DNA from: Bradyrhizobium sp. CCGUVB4N
Lineage (GTDB): Bacteria; Pseudomonadota; Alphaproteobacteria; Rhizobiales; Xanthobacteraceae
Direction of reading: 5' to 3'
DNA: 64,000 nucleotides
Assembly (NCBI RefSeq): GCF_024199945.1
Contig: NZ_JANADP010000001.1
Location: 1 to 64,000 of the forward strand
Shown here: in pieces, positions 28,191 through 36,801 of the stretch
Position numbering within the stretch: position 1 is the stretch's first letter
Layout: every line of letters begins with the position of its first letter
The notes under the pieces: generated by a model
Seen by the model: the letters and a program-made list of their open reading frames with translations, nothing else
Databases searched by the model: none
What the model was told of the DNA's origin: nothing
Translations under genes and position numbers: made by a program

Positions 28191-29384
28191 ATGCAAAGCA
28201 AAGCCCAGATCGATGAGACTCTGCGCAAGACAAGCGACGCCAAGGAGATTCCCGGCGTTGTTGCGATCGCCGCCAGCGGCAAAGACGTGATCTATCAAGG
28301 TGCGTTCGGCAAGCGCGATCTGTCCAAGCCCGATGCGATGACGATGGATAGCGTGTTCTGGATCGCCTCGATGACGAAGGCGGTGACATCAGCCGGCGCA
28401 ATGCAGCTGGTCGAGCAGGGCAAGCTGTCGCTCGATGCGCCGATCGGATCGCTGCTGTCCGATCTCGCCAAGCCGCAGGTGCTGGAAGGCTTTGATGCCA
28501 AGGGCGAACCAAAATTGCGGCCGGCGAAGAGCGCGATCACGCTGCGCCAGCTGATGACCCACACCGCCGGCTTCGCCTACAATATGTGGAACGGCGATCT
28601 CGCGGTCTATCTTGAAAAGAAGGGCATCCCCGCGATCACCACCTGCCAGAATGCCGCGCTGAAGACGCCTGTCATGACCGATCCCGGCACGCGCTGGGAA
28701 TACGGCACTAATATCGATTTCGTCGGCAAGGCCGTCGAAGCCGTCAGCGGCAAGCGGCTCGACGCTTATCTGCGCGACAATCTGTTTACGCCGCTCGGCA
28801 TGAGCGACACCGGCTTCAAGATCACCGACGATATGCGCAAGCGCCTGGTCGGGATGCATGCGCGCGGCGAGGACGGCCAGCTCGCCGCGATCCCGTTCGA
28901 GCTCGAGCAGAACCCGGAATTCCACATGGGTGGCGGCGGCCTGTATTCGACCGCGGCCGACTATATCAGGTTCACCCAGATGATCCTGAACAAGGGCCGC
29001 GGCAACGGCAACCAGGTGCTGAAATCAGAGACGATCGCCATGATGGGACAGAACCAGATGGGCGATCTCAAGATGACCAAGATGACGACGGCGGCGCCGC
29101 CCTACACCAACGACGTCGATCTCTATCCGGATCAGGTGAAGAAGTGGGGCCTCAGCTTCATGATCAACACCGCCAAGACCGCAGAGGGCCGTAGCGCCGG
29201 CAGCCTCGCCTGGGCCGGGCTTGCCAACACCTATTACTGGATCGACCCGGCGCGCGACGTCACCGGCGTGATCCTGATGCAGCTGTTGCCGTTTGCCGAC
29301 GCGAAATGCCTGCAGGCGTTCGCGGGATTCGAGCGTGGCGTCTATGCCGGGCTCGATGCGGGCAGTGGCAAGAAGGCAGCCTAA
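28191..29384 (+). CDS. Serine hydrolase, beta-lactamase/EstB-like
   Basis: A 397-residue protein of the class C beta-lactamase-related esterase family. The catalytic SxxK is SMTK in DSVFWIASMTKAVTSAGAMQLVEQGKLSLD, and the second motif is the Tyr of TRWEYGTNIDFVGK. LRQLMTHTAGFAYNMWNGDL and HMGGGGLYSTAADYIRFTQMIL are family-typical. No signal peptide is seen. ATG 28191 is chosen because GGAGGA lies 7 bases upstream; ATG 28185 is too close to that site. The substrate is unknown. It may share a transcript with the acyl-CoA synthetase 107 bases downstream. Confidence 0.88.
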   Translation: MQSKAQIDETLRKTSDAKEIPGVVAIAASGKDVIYQGAFGKRDLSKPDAMTMDSVFWIASMTKAVTSAGAMQLVEQGKLSLDAPIGSLLSDLAKPQVLEGFDAKGEPKLRPAKSAITLRQLMTHTAGFAYNMWNGDLAVYLEKKGIPAITTCQNAALKTPVMTDPGTRWEYGTNIDFVGKAVEAVSGKRLDAYLRDNLFTPLGMSDTGFKITDDMRKRLVGMHARGEDGQLAAIPFELEQNPEFHMGGGGLYSTAADYIRFTQMILNKGRGNGNQVLKSETIAMMGQNQMGDLKMTKMTTAAPPYTNDVDLYPDQVKKWGLSFMINTAKTAEGRSAGSLAWAGLANTYYWIDPARDVTGVILMQLLPFADAKCLQAFAGFERGVYAGLDAGSGKKAA

Positions 29385-29434
29385 CCCCATAGTATGAGGC
29401 GCCCGGCATCGCGCGCCTCTCTGGCAACGGATAA

Positions 29435-29469
29435 CCTCGTGCCGAAAGCCATCGGCTTCAGGCACGAGG
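29435..29469 (+). promoter_or_regulatory. Leader hairpin before the acyl-CoA synthetase start
   Basis: CCTCGTGCC (29435-29443) pairs exactly with GGCACGAGG (29461-29469). Inner pairing of GAAAGCC with GGCTTC, with two single-base bulges, extends the stem to about 15 bp with a 3-base loop. It ends 10 bases before the GAGGAGA ribosome site, so it would lie in the 5' leader. It has no T-run. Confidence 0.55.
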
Positions 29470-29491
29470 CAACAATTTCGAGGAGACGAAC

Positions 29492-31198
29492 TTGGCGGAC
29501 GATCTTGCAGGCAAAGCCGACAGCTACGTTTGCGGCATTTCGGACACGCCGCTGCTCGGCGACACCATCGGTCGCAGCCTCGATCACGCCGTGCGGCGCT
29601 GGGGCAATCGCGAGGCGCTGGTCTCGCCCAGCCACGGCGTGCGATGGACCTGGAGCGAATTCGCCGAACGCGTCGACGCGCTTGCCGCGGGCTTTCTCGC
29701 GCTCGGTCTGGAACGCGGTGAGCGCATCGGCATCTGGTCGCTGAACCGGCCGGAATGGACGCTGACGCAGTTTGCGGCGGCCAAGGCCGGCCTGATCCTG
29801 GTCACGATCAATCCCGCCTATCGTCTCAGCGAACTGGAGTTCGCGCTGAAGAAAGTCGGCTGCGCCGCGATCGTCACCGCGACCGCGTTCAAGACCAGCC
29901 AATACATGGAGATGCTCAACACGCTGCTGCCGGAGCTGGCGAGCGCCACGCCGGGGAAGCTGCAGGCGGCGCGGCTGCCGGCCCTGCGGATGGTGATCCA
30001 GATCGGCGGACCTTCTGCGCCCGGGACGATCTCCTTCGAGAACGTCGCGCGCATGGGCGGGCCTGCGCATCGCGAGCAGCTTGCCGTGCTCGGCGCGGCG
30101 CTTCAATTCGACGATCCCGTCAACATCCAGTTCACCAGCGGCACCACGGGCTCGCCGAAGGGCGTGACGCTGACGCACCACAACATCCTCAACAACGGCT
30201 ATTTCACCGGGCGTGCGATGCGCCTGACCGAGCAGGATCGGATCTGCATCCCCGTGCCGCTCTATCATTGCTTCGGCATGGTGATGGGCAACCTCGCTTC
30301 CGTCACGCTCGGCACGACCATGGTCTATCCCGGCGAGGGCTTTGATCCACTGGCGACGCTGCGCGCGGTCGAGCAGGAGAAATGCACCGCGCTCTATGGC
30401 GTGCCGACCATGTTCATCGCGGAGCTCGATCATCCCGAATTCGCGACGTTCAATCTGAAATCATTGCGCACCGGCATCATGGCGGGCGCGCCCTGCCCGA
30501 TCGAGGTGATGAAGCGCGTCAACACCGAGATGAACATGCGCGAGGTCACCATCGCCTACGGCATGACCGAAACCAGCCCGGTCAGCTTCCAGAGCGCGAC
30601 GGACGACCCGCTCGAGCGGCGCGTCTCTACTGTCGGGCGGATCCATCCGCATGTCGAGGTGAAGGTCGTCGACCTCGAAGGCAAGATCGTCAGCCGCGGC
30701 GAACGCGGCGAGCTCTGCACCCGCGGCTACAGCGTCATGCTGGGCTATTGGGAGGAGAGGGAAAAGACCGGCGACGTGCTCGACGCCAACGGCTGGATGC
30801 ACACCGGCGATCTCGCCACCATCGACGACGCGGGCTATTGCAACATCGTCGGCCGCATCAAGGATCTGGTGATCCGCGGCGGCGAGAACCTCTATCCGCG
30901 CGAGATCGAGGAATTCCTGTACCGGCACCCCAAGATCCAGGACGTGCAGATTTTCGGCGTCGCCGACACCCGCTATGGCGAAGAGCTCTGCGCTTGGGTC
31001 CGCGTCAGGCCCGGCGAGACGCTGACGGCAGAGGAGGTTCGCGCCTTCTGCGACGGCCAGATCGCGCACAACAAGATCCCGCGCTACGTCGAGTTCGTCG
31101 ACGAGTTCCCGATGACCGTGACCGGCAAGATCCAGAAATTCGTGATGCGCGATGCGGTCGAGCAGCGACTGGGGCTGAAGGCGGCGAAGACGGCGTGA
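29492..31198 (+). CDS. AMP-binding acyl-CoA synthetase
   Basis: Activates a carboxylic acid, probably a fatty acid, to its CoA thioester through an acyl-adenylate. The 568-residue protein has the AMP-binding motif [19 protein letters not shown], the A5 motif [10 protein letters not shown], the A7 region [47 protein letters not shown] and the A10 Lys in TVTGKIQKF. It resembles FadD-like and medium-chain acyl-CoA synthetases. The TTG start at 29492 is supported by GAGGAGA (29480-29486) and the lack of a nearby ATG. A stem-loop precedes the ribosome site. Confidence 0.92.
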   Translation: MADDLAGKADSYVCGISDTPLLGDTIGRSLDHAVRRWGNREALVSPSHGVRWTWSEFAERVDALAAGFLALGLERGERIGIWSLNRPEWTLTQFAAAKAGLILVTINPAYRLSELEFALKKVGCAAIVTATAFKTSQYMEMLNTLLPELASATPGKLQAARLPALRMVIQIGGPSAPGTISFENVARMGGPAHREQLAVLGAALQFDDPVNIQFTSGTTGSPKGVTLTHHNILNNGYFTGRAMRLTEQDRICIPVPLYHCFGMVMGNLASVTLGTTMVYPGEGFDPLATLRAVEQEKCTALYGVPTMFIAELDHPEFATFNLKSLRTGIMAGAPCPIEVMKRVNTEMNMREVTIAYGMTETSPVSFQSATDDPLERRVSTVGRIHPHVEVKVVDLEGKIVSRGERGELCTRGYSVMLGYWEEREKTGDVLDANGWMHTGDLATIDDAGYCNIVGRIKDLVIRGGENLYPREIEEFLYRHPKIQDVQIFGVADTRYGEELCAWVRVRPGETLTAEEVRAFCDGQIAHNKIPRYVEFVDEFPMTVTGKIQKFVMRDAVEQRLGLKAAKTA

Positions 31199-31226
31199 AG
31201 CGCTGACGCTCTCACTCCACGACGAC

Positions 31227-31328
31227 TGTCATTCCCGCGAAAGCGGGGAATCAAGTACGCCGTGGCCTCTCGATTAGATCACAATCGTCTCTGGAATACT
31301 GGGTCGCCCGGTCAAGCCGGGCGACGAC
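31227..31328. repeat. Mosaic REP-like element
   Basis: About 100 bases with a left hairpin ATTCCCGCGAAAGCGGGGAAT (arms near 31231-31251) and a right hairpin with arms GTCGCCCGG and CCGGGCGAC (31303-31325). The two ends differ in sequence, unlike the elements at 23237 and 25772, so it may be a hybrid or a different family. It separates the convergent synthetase and kinase genes. Confidence 0.75.
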
Positions 31329-31335
31329 AGCGGAG

Positions 31336-32337
31336 TTAAACCGTCAGCCCGCGCTGCTGCGCCAATTCCTTCAACGACACCTGCGGCCGCGCGCCGATGT
31401 GCTGGATCACTTCGGCGGCCGCGAGCGCGCCGAGCTCGCCGCACTGCTTGTGCGACAGATCACGCGAGAGGCCGTACAGGAAGCCGGCCGCGAACAGGTC
31501 GCCGGCGCCCGTGGTGTCGACCAGTTGCTTGATCGGGGAGGCCGGAGCTGCGACGGCGTCGGTCGGCGTCACCACCACGCAACCCTTCTCGCTGCGGGTG
31601 ACCACGCCGAGCTTGACGTCGTTGCGCAGCTGCTTGAGCGCGGTGTCGAAGTCGGAGGTCTCGTAGAGCGAGTGCAGCTCGGATTCGTTGGCGAACACGA
31701 TGTCGGCCGTGCCGTTGCGCATCAAGCCCAGGAACTCGTCGCGATAGCGGCCGACGCAGAAGGAGTCCGACAAGGTCAGCGCCACCTTGCGGCCGGCCTC
31801 GTGAGCGATCTTGGAGGCCTTCAGGAAGGCTTCCTTGGCGCCCGGCGGATCCCAGAGATAGCCTTCGAGATAGACGATCTTGGCGGCCGCGATCTCGGCC
31901 GGATCGATATCGGCGGGCGACAGATCCTGCGCGGCACCGAGATAGGTGTTCATGGTGCGCTCGCCGTCACCGGTCACCAGGATGTAGGAGCAGCCGGTGG
32001 CGGGGCCGTCCTTCGCAGGCGGCGTGTTGAAGGCAACGCCGGCGGCGCGGATGTCGTGGACATAGAGTTTGCCGATCTGGTCGTCCTTGACCTTGCCGAC
32101 ATAAGCGGCACGCGCCCCCAAACTGCCGACGCCGACGATGGTGTTGGCGGCCGAGCCACCCGAGACTTCCGTCGCCGGACCCATGTCGTTGTAAATGGCG
32201 GCGGCGCGCGCTTCGTCGATCAGGGACATGCTGCCCTTGGCCATGCCGTGCTTGACCAAAAAGGCTTCATCGGTCCGGACCAGCACGTCGAACAGCGCGT
32301 TGCCGATGCCGAGAACGTCATATTTCACGTCAGCCAT
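31336..32337 (-). CDS. PfkB family kinase, adenosine kinase-like
   Basis: Phosphorylates a nucleoside or sugar with ATP. The 333-residue protein has the N-terminal DVLGIGNALFDVLVRTDEAFL, GGSAANTIVGVGSLGARAAYVGKVKDDQIG, and the PfkB signature DTTGAGDLFAAGFLYGLSRD with the catalytic Asp. FANESELHSLY and the overall pattern are close to proteins annotated as adenosine kinase in Rhizobiales. Substrate assignment is by similarity only. ATG 32337 has AAGGTGA upstream. Divergent from murJ across 185 bases. Confidence 0.88.
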   Translation of the reverse strand: MADVKYDVLGIGNALFDVLVRTDEAFLVKHGMAKGSMSLIDEARAAAIYNDMGPATEVSGGSAANTIVGVGSLGARAAYVGKVKDDQIGKLYVHDIRAAGVAFNTPPAKDGPATGCSYILVTGDGERTMNTYLGAAQDLSPADIDPAEIAAAKIVYLEGYLWDPPGAKEAFLKASKIAHEAGRKVALTLSDSFCVGRYRDEFLGLMRNGTADIVFANESELHSLYETSDFDTALKQLRNDVKLGVVTRSEKGCVVVTPTDAVAAPASPIKQLVDTTGAGDLFAAGFLYGLSRDLSHKQCGELGALAAAEVIQHIGARPQVSLKELAQQRGLTV

Positions 32338-32462
32338 TCACCTTGATCCTGTTTGCCGGATTGCGATTGCCGGGGAAATCAGCTTCCTGTCGGCCTGAAA
32401 TCTGGCTCGCGGCCTATCACGACCGGGCCGCCACGGGCAAGCAACGAGAGGCTTCTTTTGAC

Positions 32463-32505
32463 GCGTTTTCTTCACGCGAACCGGGACCACTTCGCTCGAA
32501 AACGC
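32463..32505. repeat. Short dispersed-type repeat upstream of murJ
   Basis: GCGTTTTC (32463-32470) and GAAAACGC (32498-32505) are inverted copies around a segment with TTCACGCGAA and TTCGCTCGAA. The pattern resembles a sequence I associate with many intergenic regions of Bradyrhizobium and relatives, but I cannot confirm that here. It lies 17 bases before the murJ start. Confidence 0.4.
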
Positions 32506-32522
32506 TATGGTATGTCGACCCG

Positions 32523-34055
32523 ATGATCCGCTCCTTCCTGACAGTTTCGACGGGAACACTGGCCTCGCGGCTGCTGGGCTTTGCCCGCGATTCCCTGATC
32601 GCGGCGCTGCTCGGCACCGGCGCCGTGGCGGACGCCTTTCTGGCCGCGTTCCAGCTCGTCAATGTGGTGCGACGCCTGCTCAGCGAAGGGGCATTGAATG
32701 CGGCCCTGATCCCGGCCTGGCTGCGCGTCCGCGACCGCGATGGCGAAGCGGCCGCCTCCGCATTTGCGGGGCGCGTGCTCGGCACGGTCAGTGCGGCCTT
32801 GATCGTGATCTCGATCGGCATTGCCGTCGCGATGCCGCTGATCATCATGATCATCGCGCCGGGCTTCGTCGGCAGTCCCACGCTCGATCTCGCCGTCCAG
32901 AATGCGCGGCTCATGCTGCCCTATCTCGCCTTCGCCGGCCCGGTCACGGTGCTGATGGGGCTGCTGAACGCGCAAGGGCGATTTGCGCTCACGGCGTTCT
33001 CGCCGCTGCTGTTCAACATCGCGCTGATCGCAACAATCGCCGCGCTGCTGCTGTGGCACGCCGATGCGTCCTCGGCTGCGTGGATGCTGGCGGCGACCGT
33101 CGGCATTGCCGGCCTGCTGCAGCTCCTGATGCTGGTGTCGCAGCGGAGTGCGCATCTCGCGACACCGTTGCGCGCAAGATTCGACAAGGAGATGCGCGGC
33201 TTCTTCGCCAAGGCGATCCCCGGCATGATCGCAAGTTCCGGACCGCAATGGCTGATGGTGGCCGGCGCGATCATCGCGTCGGCGACGCCCTCCGCCGTAT
33301 CCTGGCTCTATTTCGCCAACCGCCTGATCGAGCTGCCGCTCGGCATCGTCGGCGTCGCCATGGGCACGGTGCTGGTGCCGGAGCTGACACGCGCCGTCGG
33401 CGGCGGCGACCGCGACGCGGTGGCCCATGCGGAATCGCGCGCGCTCGAGCTTGCGACCGGGCTCGCCCTGCCCGCGACGCTCGGCCTTGCGGTGCTGGCC
33501 GAACCGATCGTGCGGCTGTTGTTCGAGCACGGCGCATTCGGCGCGGAAGACAGCACCGCGACTGCGCATGCACTGATGTGGCTGGCATTGGGCCTGCCCG
33601 CGCATGTGCTGATCAAGGCGCAGTCGCCGGCCTTCTTTGCCCGCAGCGACACGATGGCGCCGCTGCTCGCGACCGCCAAGGGTTTTATGGTCGCGATCGC
33701 CCTCGCCGTCCTGCTCGGCCACTTCTTCGGCGCAAGCGGGATTGCCGCGAGCATCGCGGCGGGCGCCTGGAGCAGCGCGCTCTCGCTGCTTCGGAAAGGC
33801 ACGCGCGAGTTCGGCTTCTCGGTCGACGCCGCCGCGCGAAAACGGCTGCCGCGGATCGTGCTTGCCGCCGCCGCGATGGGCGCCCTGCTCTGGCTGACGA
33901 CAGGGCTGATGCCGGTCGAGGCCCACGGCCTGATCCGCTTCGTCGCGCTGGGCCTGCAGATCACAGCCGGCATCGCCGTCTACGGCCTGCTCCTGCAGTT
34001 TCTCGGCGTTGTCGCCCTGCGCGAGGCGGTTAACGCCCTGAAACGGCCCGCCTGA
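32523..34055 (+). CDS. murJ: Lipid II flippase MurJ
   Basis: MOP-superfamily inner-membrane protein that moves lipid II to the periplasmic face for peptidoglycan synthesis. The 510-residue protein has about 14 hydrophobic segments and MurJ-typical stretches: STGTLASRLLGFARDSLIAALLGTGAVADAFLAAFQLVNVVRRLLSEGALNAALIP at the N-terminus and NRLIELPLGIVGVAMGTVLVPELTRAV in the middle. The start is ATG 32523. In Rhizobiales murJ commonly precedes trpS, as here (trpS is 81 bases downstream). Confidence 0.95.
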   Translation: MIRSFLTVSTGTLASRLLGFARDSLIAALLGTGAVADAFLAAFQLVNVVRRLLSEGALNAALIPAWLRVRDRDGEAAASAFAGRVLGTVSAALIVISIGIAVAMPLIIMIIAPGFVGSPTLDLAVQNARLMLPYLAFAGPVTVLMGLLNAQGRFALTAFSPLLFNIALIATIAALLLWHADASSAAWMLAATVGIAGLLQLLMLVSQRSAHLATPLRARFDKEMRGFFAKAIPGMIASSGPQWLMVAGAIIASATPSAVSWLYFANRLIELPLGIVGVAMGTVLVPELTRAVGGGDRDAVAHAESRALELATGLALPATLGLAVLAEPIVRLLFEHGAFGAEDSTATAHALMWLALGLPAHVLIKAQSPAFFARSDTMAPLLATAKGFMVAIALAVLLGHFFGASGIAASIAAGAWSSALSLLRKGTREFGFSVDAAARKRLPRIVLAAAAMGALLWLTTGLMPVEAHGLIRFVALGLQITAGIAVYGLLLQFLGVVALREAVNALKRPA

Positions 34056-34136
34056 CCGCAAGGCCCTCGAATTGCCCTTGACGGGGCAGCGCCGCTGTTG
34101 GAAACGACGGCCGGCGACTTCTCAGGAAAACTGACC

Positions 34137-35189
34137 ATGCCATTTGTTGAACGGGTTTTTTCGGGCGTCCAGCCGACGGGCAATCTGCACCTCGGCAATT
34201 ACCTCGGCGCGATCGTCAACTTCGTGAAGATGCAGGAAACCCACAACTGCATTTATTGCGTCGTCGACATGCACGCGATCACGCAGGGCGTGGACGTCTG
34301 GGGTGGCCCGGCCGAGCTCGCACGCAACACCCGCGAGGTGACCGCAGCGTTCATCGCGAGCGGCATCGATCCCAAGAAGCACATCGTGTTCAACCAGAGC
34401 CAGGTCTCCGGCCACGCCGAGCTCGCCTGGATCTTCAACTGCGTCGCGCGCATGGGCTGGCTCGGCCGCATGACCCAGTTCAAGGAGAAGGCCGGCAAGG
34501 ATCGCGAGAACGCCTCGGTCGGGCTGTTCGACTATCCCGTGCTGATGGCCGCCGACATTCTGCTCTACCGCGCCACCCACGTGCCGGTCGGAGAGGACCA
34601 GAAGCAGCATCTCGAGCTCTCCCGCGACATCGCGCAGAAGTTCAACAATGACTTCGGCGATTCCATTCGCGCGCAGGGCGCCAATGACGGCCTGTTCTTC
34701 CCGCTGCCGGAACCCTTCATCACGGGGCCGGCGACGCGCGTGATGAGCTTGCGCGACGGCACCAAGAAGATGTCGAAGTCGGACGCTTCAGACAATTCGC
34801 GCATCAACCTGACCGACGACGCCGACACCATCGCGCAGAAGATCCGCAAGGCGAAGACCGATCCGGAGCCGCTGCCGAGCGAGGAGAAGGGCCTGGAGCC
34901 ACGCCCCGAAGCCGACAACCTCGTCGGCATTTTCGCCGCGCTCTCCGACCGCTCCAAGGCCGACGTGCTGCGCGAGTTCGGCGGCGGCCAGTTCTCCAGC
35001 TTCAAGAACGCGCTGGCTGAGCTGTGCGTGACAAAGCTCGCCCCGATCGCGGGCGAGATGAAGCGCCTCGTCGCCGACCCCGGCCATATCGATGCGATCC
35101 TGAACGATGGTTCCGACCGGGCACGTGCGATTGCCGAGGAGACCATGAACCTCTCCAAGGACATCGTCGGCTTCATCCGCCGTCGCTGA
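34137..35189 (+). CDS. trpS: Tryptophanyl-tRNA synthetase
   Basis: Class I aminoacyl-tRNA synthetase that charges tRNA-Trp. The 350-residue protein has the HIGH-type motif [12 protein letters not shown] near residues 15-26, and KMSKS as [17 protein letters not shown] and [31 protein letters not shown] are typical of bacterial TrpS. ATG 34137 is preferred, with CAGGAAAA about 8 bases upstream; an in-frame start at 34098 would add 13 residues. Follows murJ and precedes a universal stress protein gene. Confidence 0.96.
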   Translation: MPFVERVFSGVQPTGNLHLGNYLGAIVNFVKMQETHNCIYCVVDMHAITQGVDVWGGPAELARNTREVTAAFIASGIDPKKHIVFNQSQVSGHAELAWIFNCVARMGWLGRMTQFKEKAGKDRENASVGLFDYPVLMAADILLYRATHVPVGEDQKQHLELSRDIAQKFNNDFGDSIRAQGANDGLFFPLPEPFITGPATRVMSLRDGTKKMSKSDASDNSRINLTDDADTIAQKIRKAKTDPEPLPSEEKGLEPRPEADNLVGIFAALSDRSKADVLREFGGGQFSSFKNALAELCVTKLAPIAGEMKRLVADPGHIDAILNDGSDRARAIAEETMNLSKDIVGFIRRR

Positions 35190-35297
35190 CGATTGCGATC
35201 GCGAACTTGGGCCTGCGCCACGGCGCGGGCCGCTTCGCCTCTCCCCAAGCGCGAACGAGTGTGGCAGCATGCGCCCCGTGCACACTCCGGGATAGGC

Positions 35298-35792
35298 ATG
35301 ACCAGCAAGCGACTTTGCTTCGAGCCGGGTCACAAGCCCAAATGCCTCGTCATCGTCGACGACACCGCCGAATGGGATCGCGCGGTCTATTACGCCAGCC
35401 GCTGGGCGATCCGTGCCGGCGGCGGCGTGGTGATGCTGCGCATCATCGAGATCGAGGACCAGAACCAGCAATGGCTGGGTGTCGCCGACATCATGCGCGC
35501 CGAGGCGCATGAGGCGGCGGAAGCCGCGCTCGACCGCGCCGCCGGCCGCGCCAACGGCATTGCCGCGATCACGCCGGAACGGCTCATCCGCGAGGGCGCC
35601 GCGATGGAGCAGCTGCTCGCGGTGATCGATGAAGACCCTGACATCGCCATGCTGGTGCTCGCCGCCAGCCCGGGCGCGGAGGGGCCGGGACCGTGGGTGG
35701 CGCTGCTCTCGCATGCGCTCGGCACGTTCCCGGTGCCGGTGACCATCATTTCCGGCGCGCTGAGCGACGGAAGCGTGGATTCGCTGGCGTAG
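35298..35792 (+). CDS. Universal stress protein family protein
   Basis: A 164-residue UspA-fold protein: CLVIVDDTAEWDRAVYYASRWAIRAGGGVVMLRIIE is the first beta-alpha unit, and IAMLVLAASPGAEGPGPWVALLSHALGTFPVPVTII stands where the ATP-binding G-x2-G-x9-G-[ST] motif lies in ATP-binding Usps. That motif is not well kept, so nucleotide binding is uncertain. ATG 35298 has a weak site. It sits between trpS and the NifU-like gene, an order common in Rhizobiales. Confidence 0.85.
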   Translation: MTSKRLCFEPGHKPKCLVIVDDTAEWDRAVYYASRWAIRAGGGVVMLRIIEIEDQNQQWLGVADIMRAEAHEAAEAALDRAAGRANGIAAITPERLIREGAAMEQLLAVIDEDPDIAMLVLAASPGAEGPGPWVALLSHALGTFPVPVTIISGALSDGSVDSLA

Positions 35793-36120
35793 CGACGCCG
35801 CCTCTTACCCTCCCCTGGAGGGGTCCGAGACGAGCGTAGCTCGCTCGTGGGTCGGCTCGCATCTGAGCGCAGCGAAGATGAGAGACGGGGTGGGGTGACG
35901 GTCTCTCCGCGCCCAGCAGTGCCCGTGTGGAGAGATCACCCCACCCCGCTCGCGCTTTGCGCGATCGACCCTCCCCCTCCAGGGGAGGGTAAGCGAGGAC
36001 CTAACCCGCTGAAATAACAGCGAAACGATCGTCCGCCCCCTTGACCGTGCGTTCCGCGTCGCCATCTGCTAGTGGATAGCCCACGCGCCGGCCTTGAACC
36101 GGCGACGTCTGGAGAAAACC
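35793..36120. other. Gene-free gap between usp and the NifU-like gene
   Basis: 328 bases. Most of it (35804-35993) is a palindromic repeat element listed separately. The last 120 bases may hold the NifU-like gene promoter, but I see no clear -35/-10 pair; only a TCTGGAGAAAACC ribosome site just before ATG 36121. Confidence 0.5.
35804..35993. repeat. 190-base palindromic element with 20-bp terminal inverted repeats
   Basis: The ends are exact inverted copies: CTTACCCTCCCCTGGAGGGG (35804-35823) and CCCCTCCAGGGGAGGGTAAG (35974-35993). Inside, GGGGTGGGGTG (35887-35897) pairs with CACCCCACCCC (35937-35947), and GTCTCTCC with GGAGAGAT. There is no coding sequence. The form is that of a small non-autonomous element or a nested REP structure. 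Confidence 0.85.
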
Positions 36121-36687
36121 ATGTTCATTCAAACCGAAGCCACCCCCAATCCCGCCACGCTGAAGTTCATTCCCGGCCGCGTCGTAGCCGACAGCCCGGT
36201 GGAATTTGCGAGCCGCGAATCCGCCACGCGTTCGCCGCTCGCGGAAAAGCTGTTCGAGGTGCCCGGCGTCACCGGCGTGTTCTACGGATCGGATTTCATC
36301 ACCGTCACCAAGGCGAACGGTGAATGGCAGCAGCTCAAGCCCGCGATCCTCGGCGCCATCATGGAACACTACATGTCCGGCGCGCCGCTGCTCGCCGACG
36401 GCGCGGCACAAGCCGATGTCGATCTCGATGACGAGGACGAGTTCTTCGACGAGGCCGACGCCGAAACGGTCGACATGATCAAGGACCTGATCGAGACGCG
36501 CGTGCGTCCGGCGGTCGCCAATGACGGCGGCGACATCACCTTCCGCGGCTTCAAGGACGGTATCGTCTATCTCAACATGAAGGGCGCCTGCTCCGGCTGC
36601 CCGTCATCGACCGCGACGCTCCAGCACGGCATTCAGAACCTGCTGAAGCATTTTGTGCCCGACGTGGTTGAAGTCCGGCCGATGTAA
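36121..36687 (+). CDS. NifU/Nfu-type iron-sulfur scaffold or carrier protein
   Basis: Delivers Fe-S clusters to target proteins. The 188-residue protein has the N-terminal Nfu domain (MFIQTEATPNPATLKFIPGR, FEVPGVTGVFYGSDFITVTK) and the C-terminal NifU domain with the cluster-binding CxxC in MKGACSGCPSSTATLQHGIQ. An acidic linker DVDLDDEDEFFDEADAE joins them. This layout matches mitochondrial NFU1 and alphaproteobacterial homologs. ATG 36121 is chosen because it opens the conserved Nfu domain and follows TCTGGAG. Convergent with a chemoreceptor gene across a long palindrome. Confidence 0.93.
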   Translation: MFIQTEATPNPATLKFIPGRVVADSPVEFASRESATRSPLAEKLFEVPGVTGVFYGSDFITVTKANGEWQQLKPAILGAIMEHYMSGAPLLADGAAQADVDLDDEDEFFDEADAETVDMIKDLIETRVRPAVANDGGDITFRGFKDGIVYLNMKGACSGCPSSTATLQHGIQNLLKHFVPDVVEVRPM

Positions 36688-36695
36688 AAAGGTGC

Positions 36696-36793
36696 CGTAG
36701 GGTGGGCAAAGGCGCGAAGCGCCGTGCCCACCTTCTTTCGCCAACGATCAAGAATGGTGGGCACGGCGCAAGAGCGCCTTTGCCCACCCTACG
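36696..36793. repeat. Nested perfect palindrome between convergent genes
   Basis: The outer arms CGTAGGGTGGGCAAAGGCGC (36696-36715) and GCGCCTTTGCCCACCCTACG (36774-36793) are exact inverted copies. Inner arms GCGCCGTGCCCACC (36719-36732) and GGTGGGCACGGCGC (36756-36769) are also exact. Inner and outer arms share the GGTGGGCA...GGCGC theme, so the element may be two REP units in inverted order. It could act as a two-way terminator, although T-runs are absent. Confidence 0.88.
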
Positions 36794-36801
36794 AGATCTC
36801 G

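Noticed and set aside
17993..29384. The two SxxK serine hydrolases as true beta-lactamases
   Set aside because: They lack clear KTG and standard YxN motifs and resemble esterase or amide hydrolase relatives; resistance is not supported by sequence alone.
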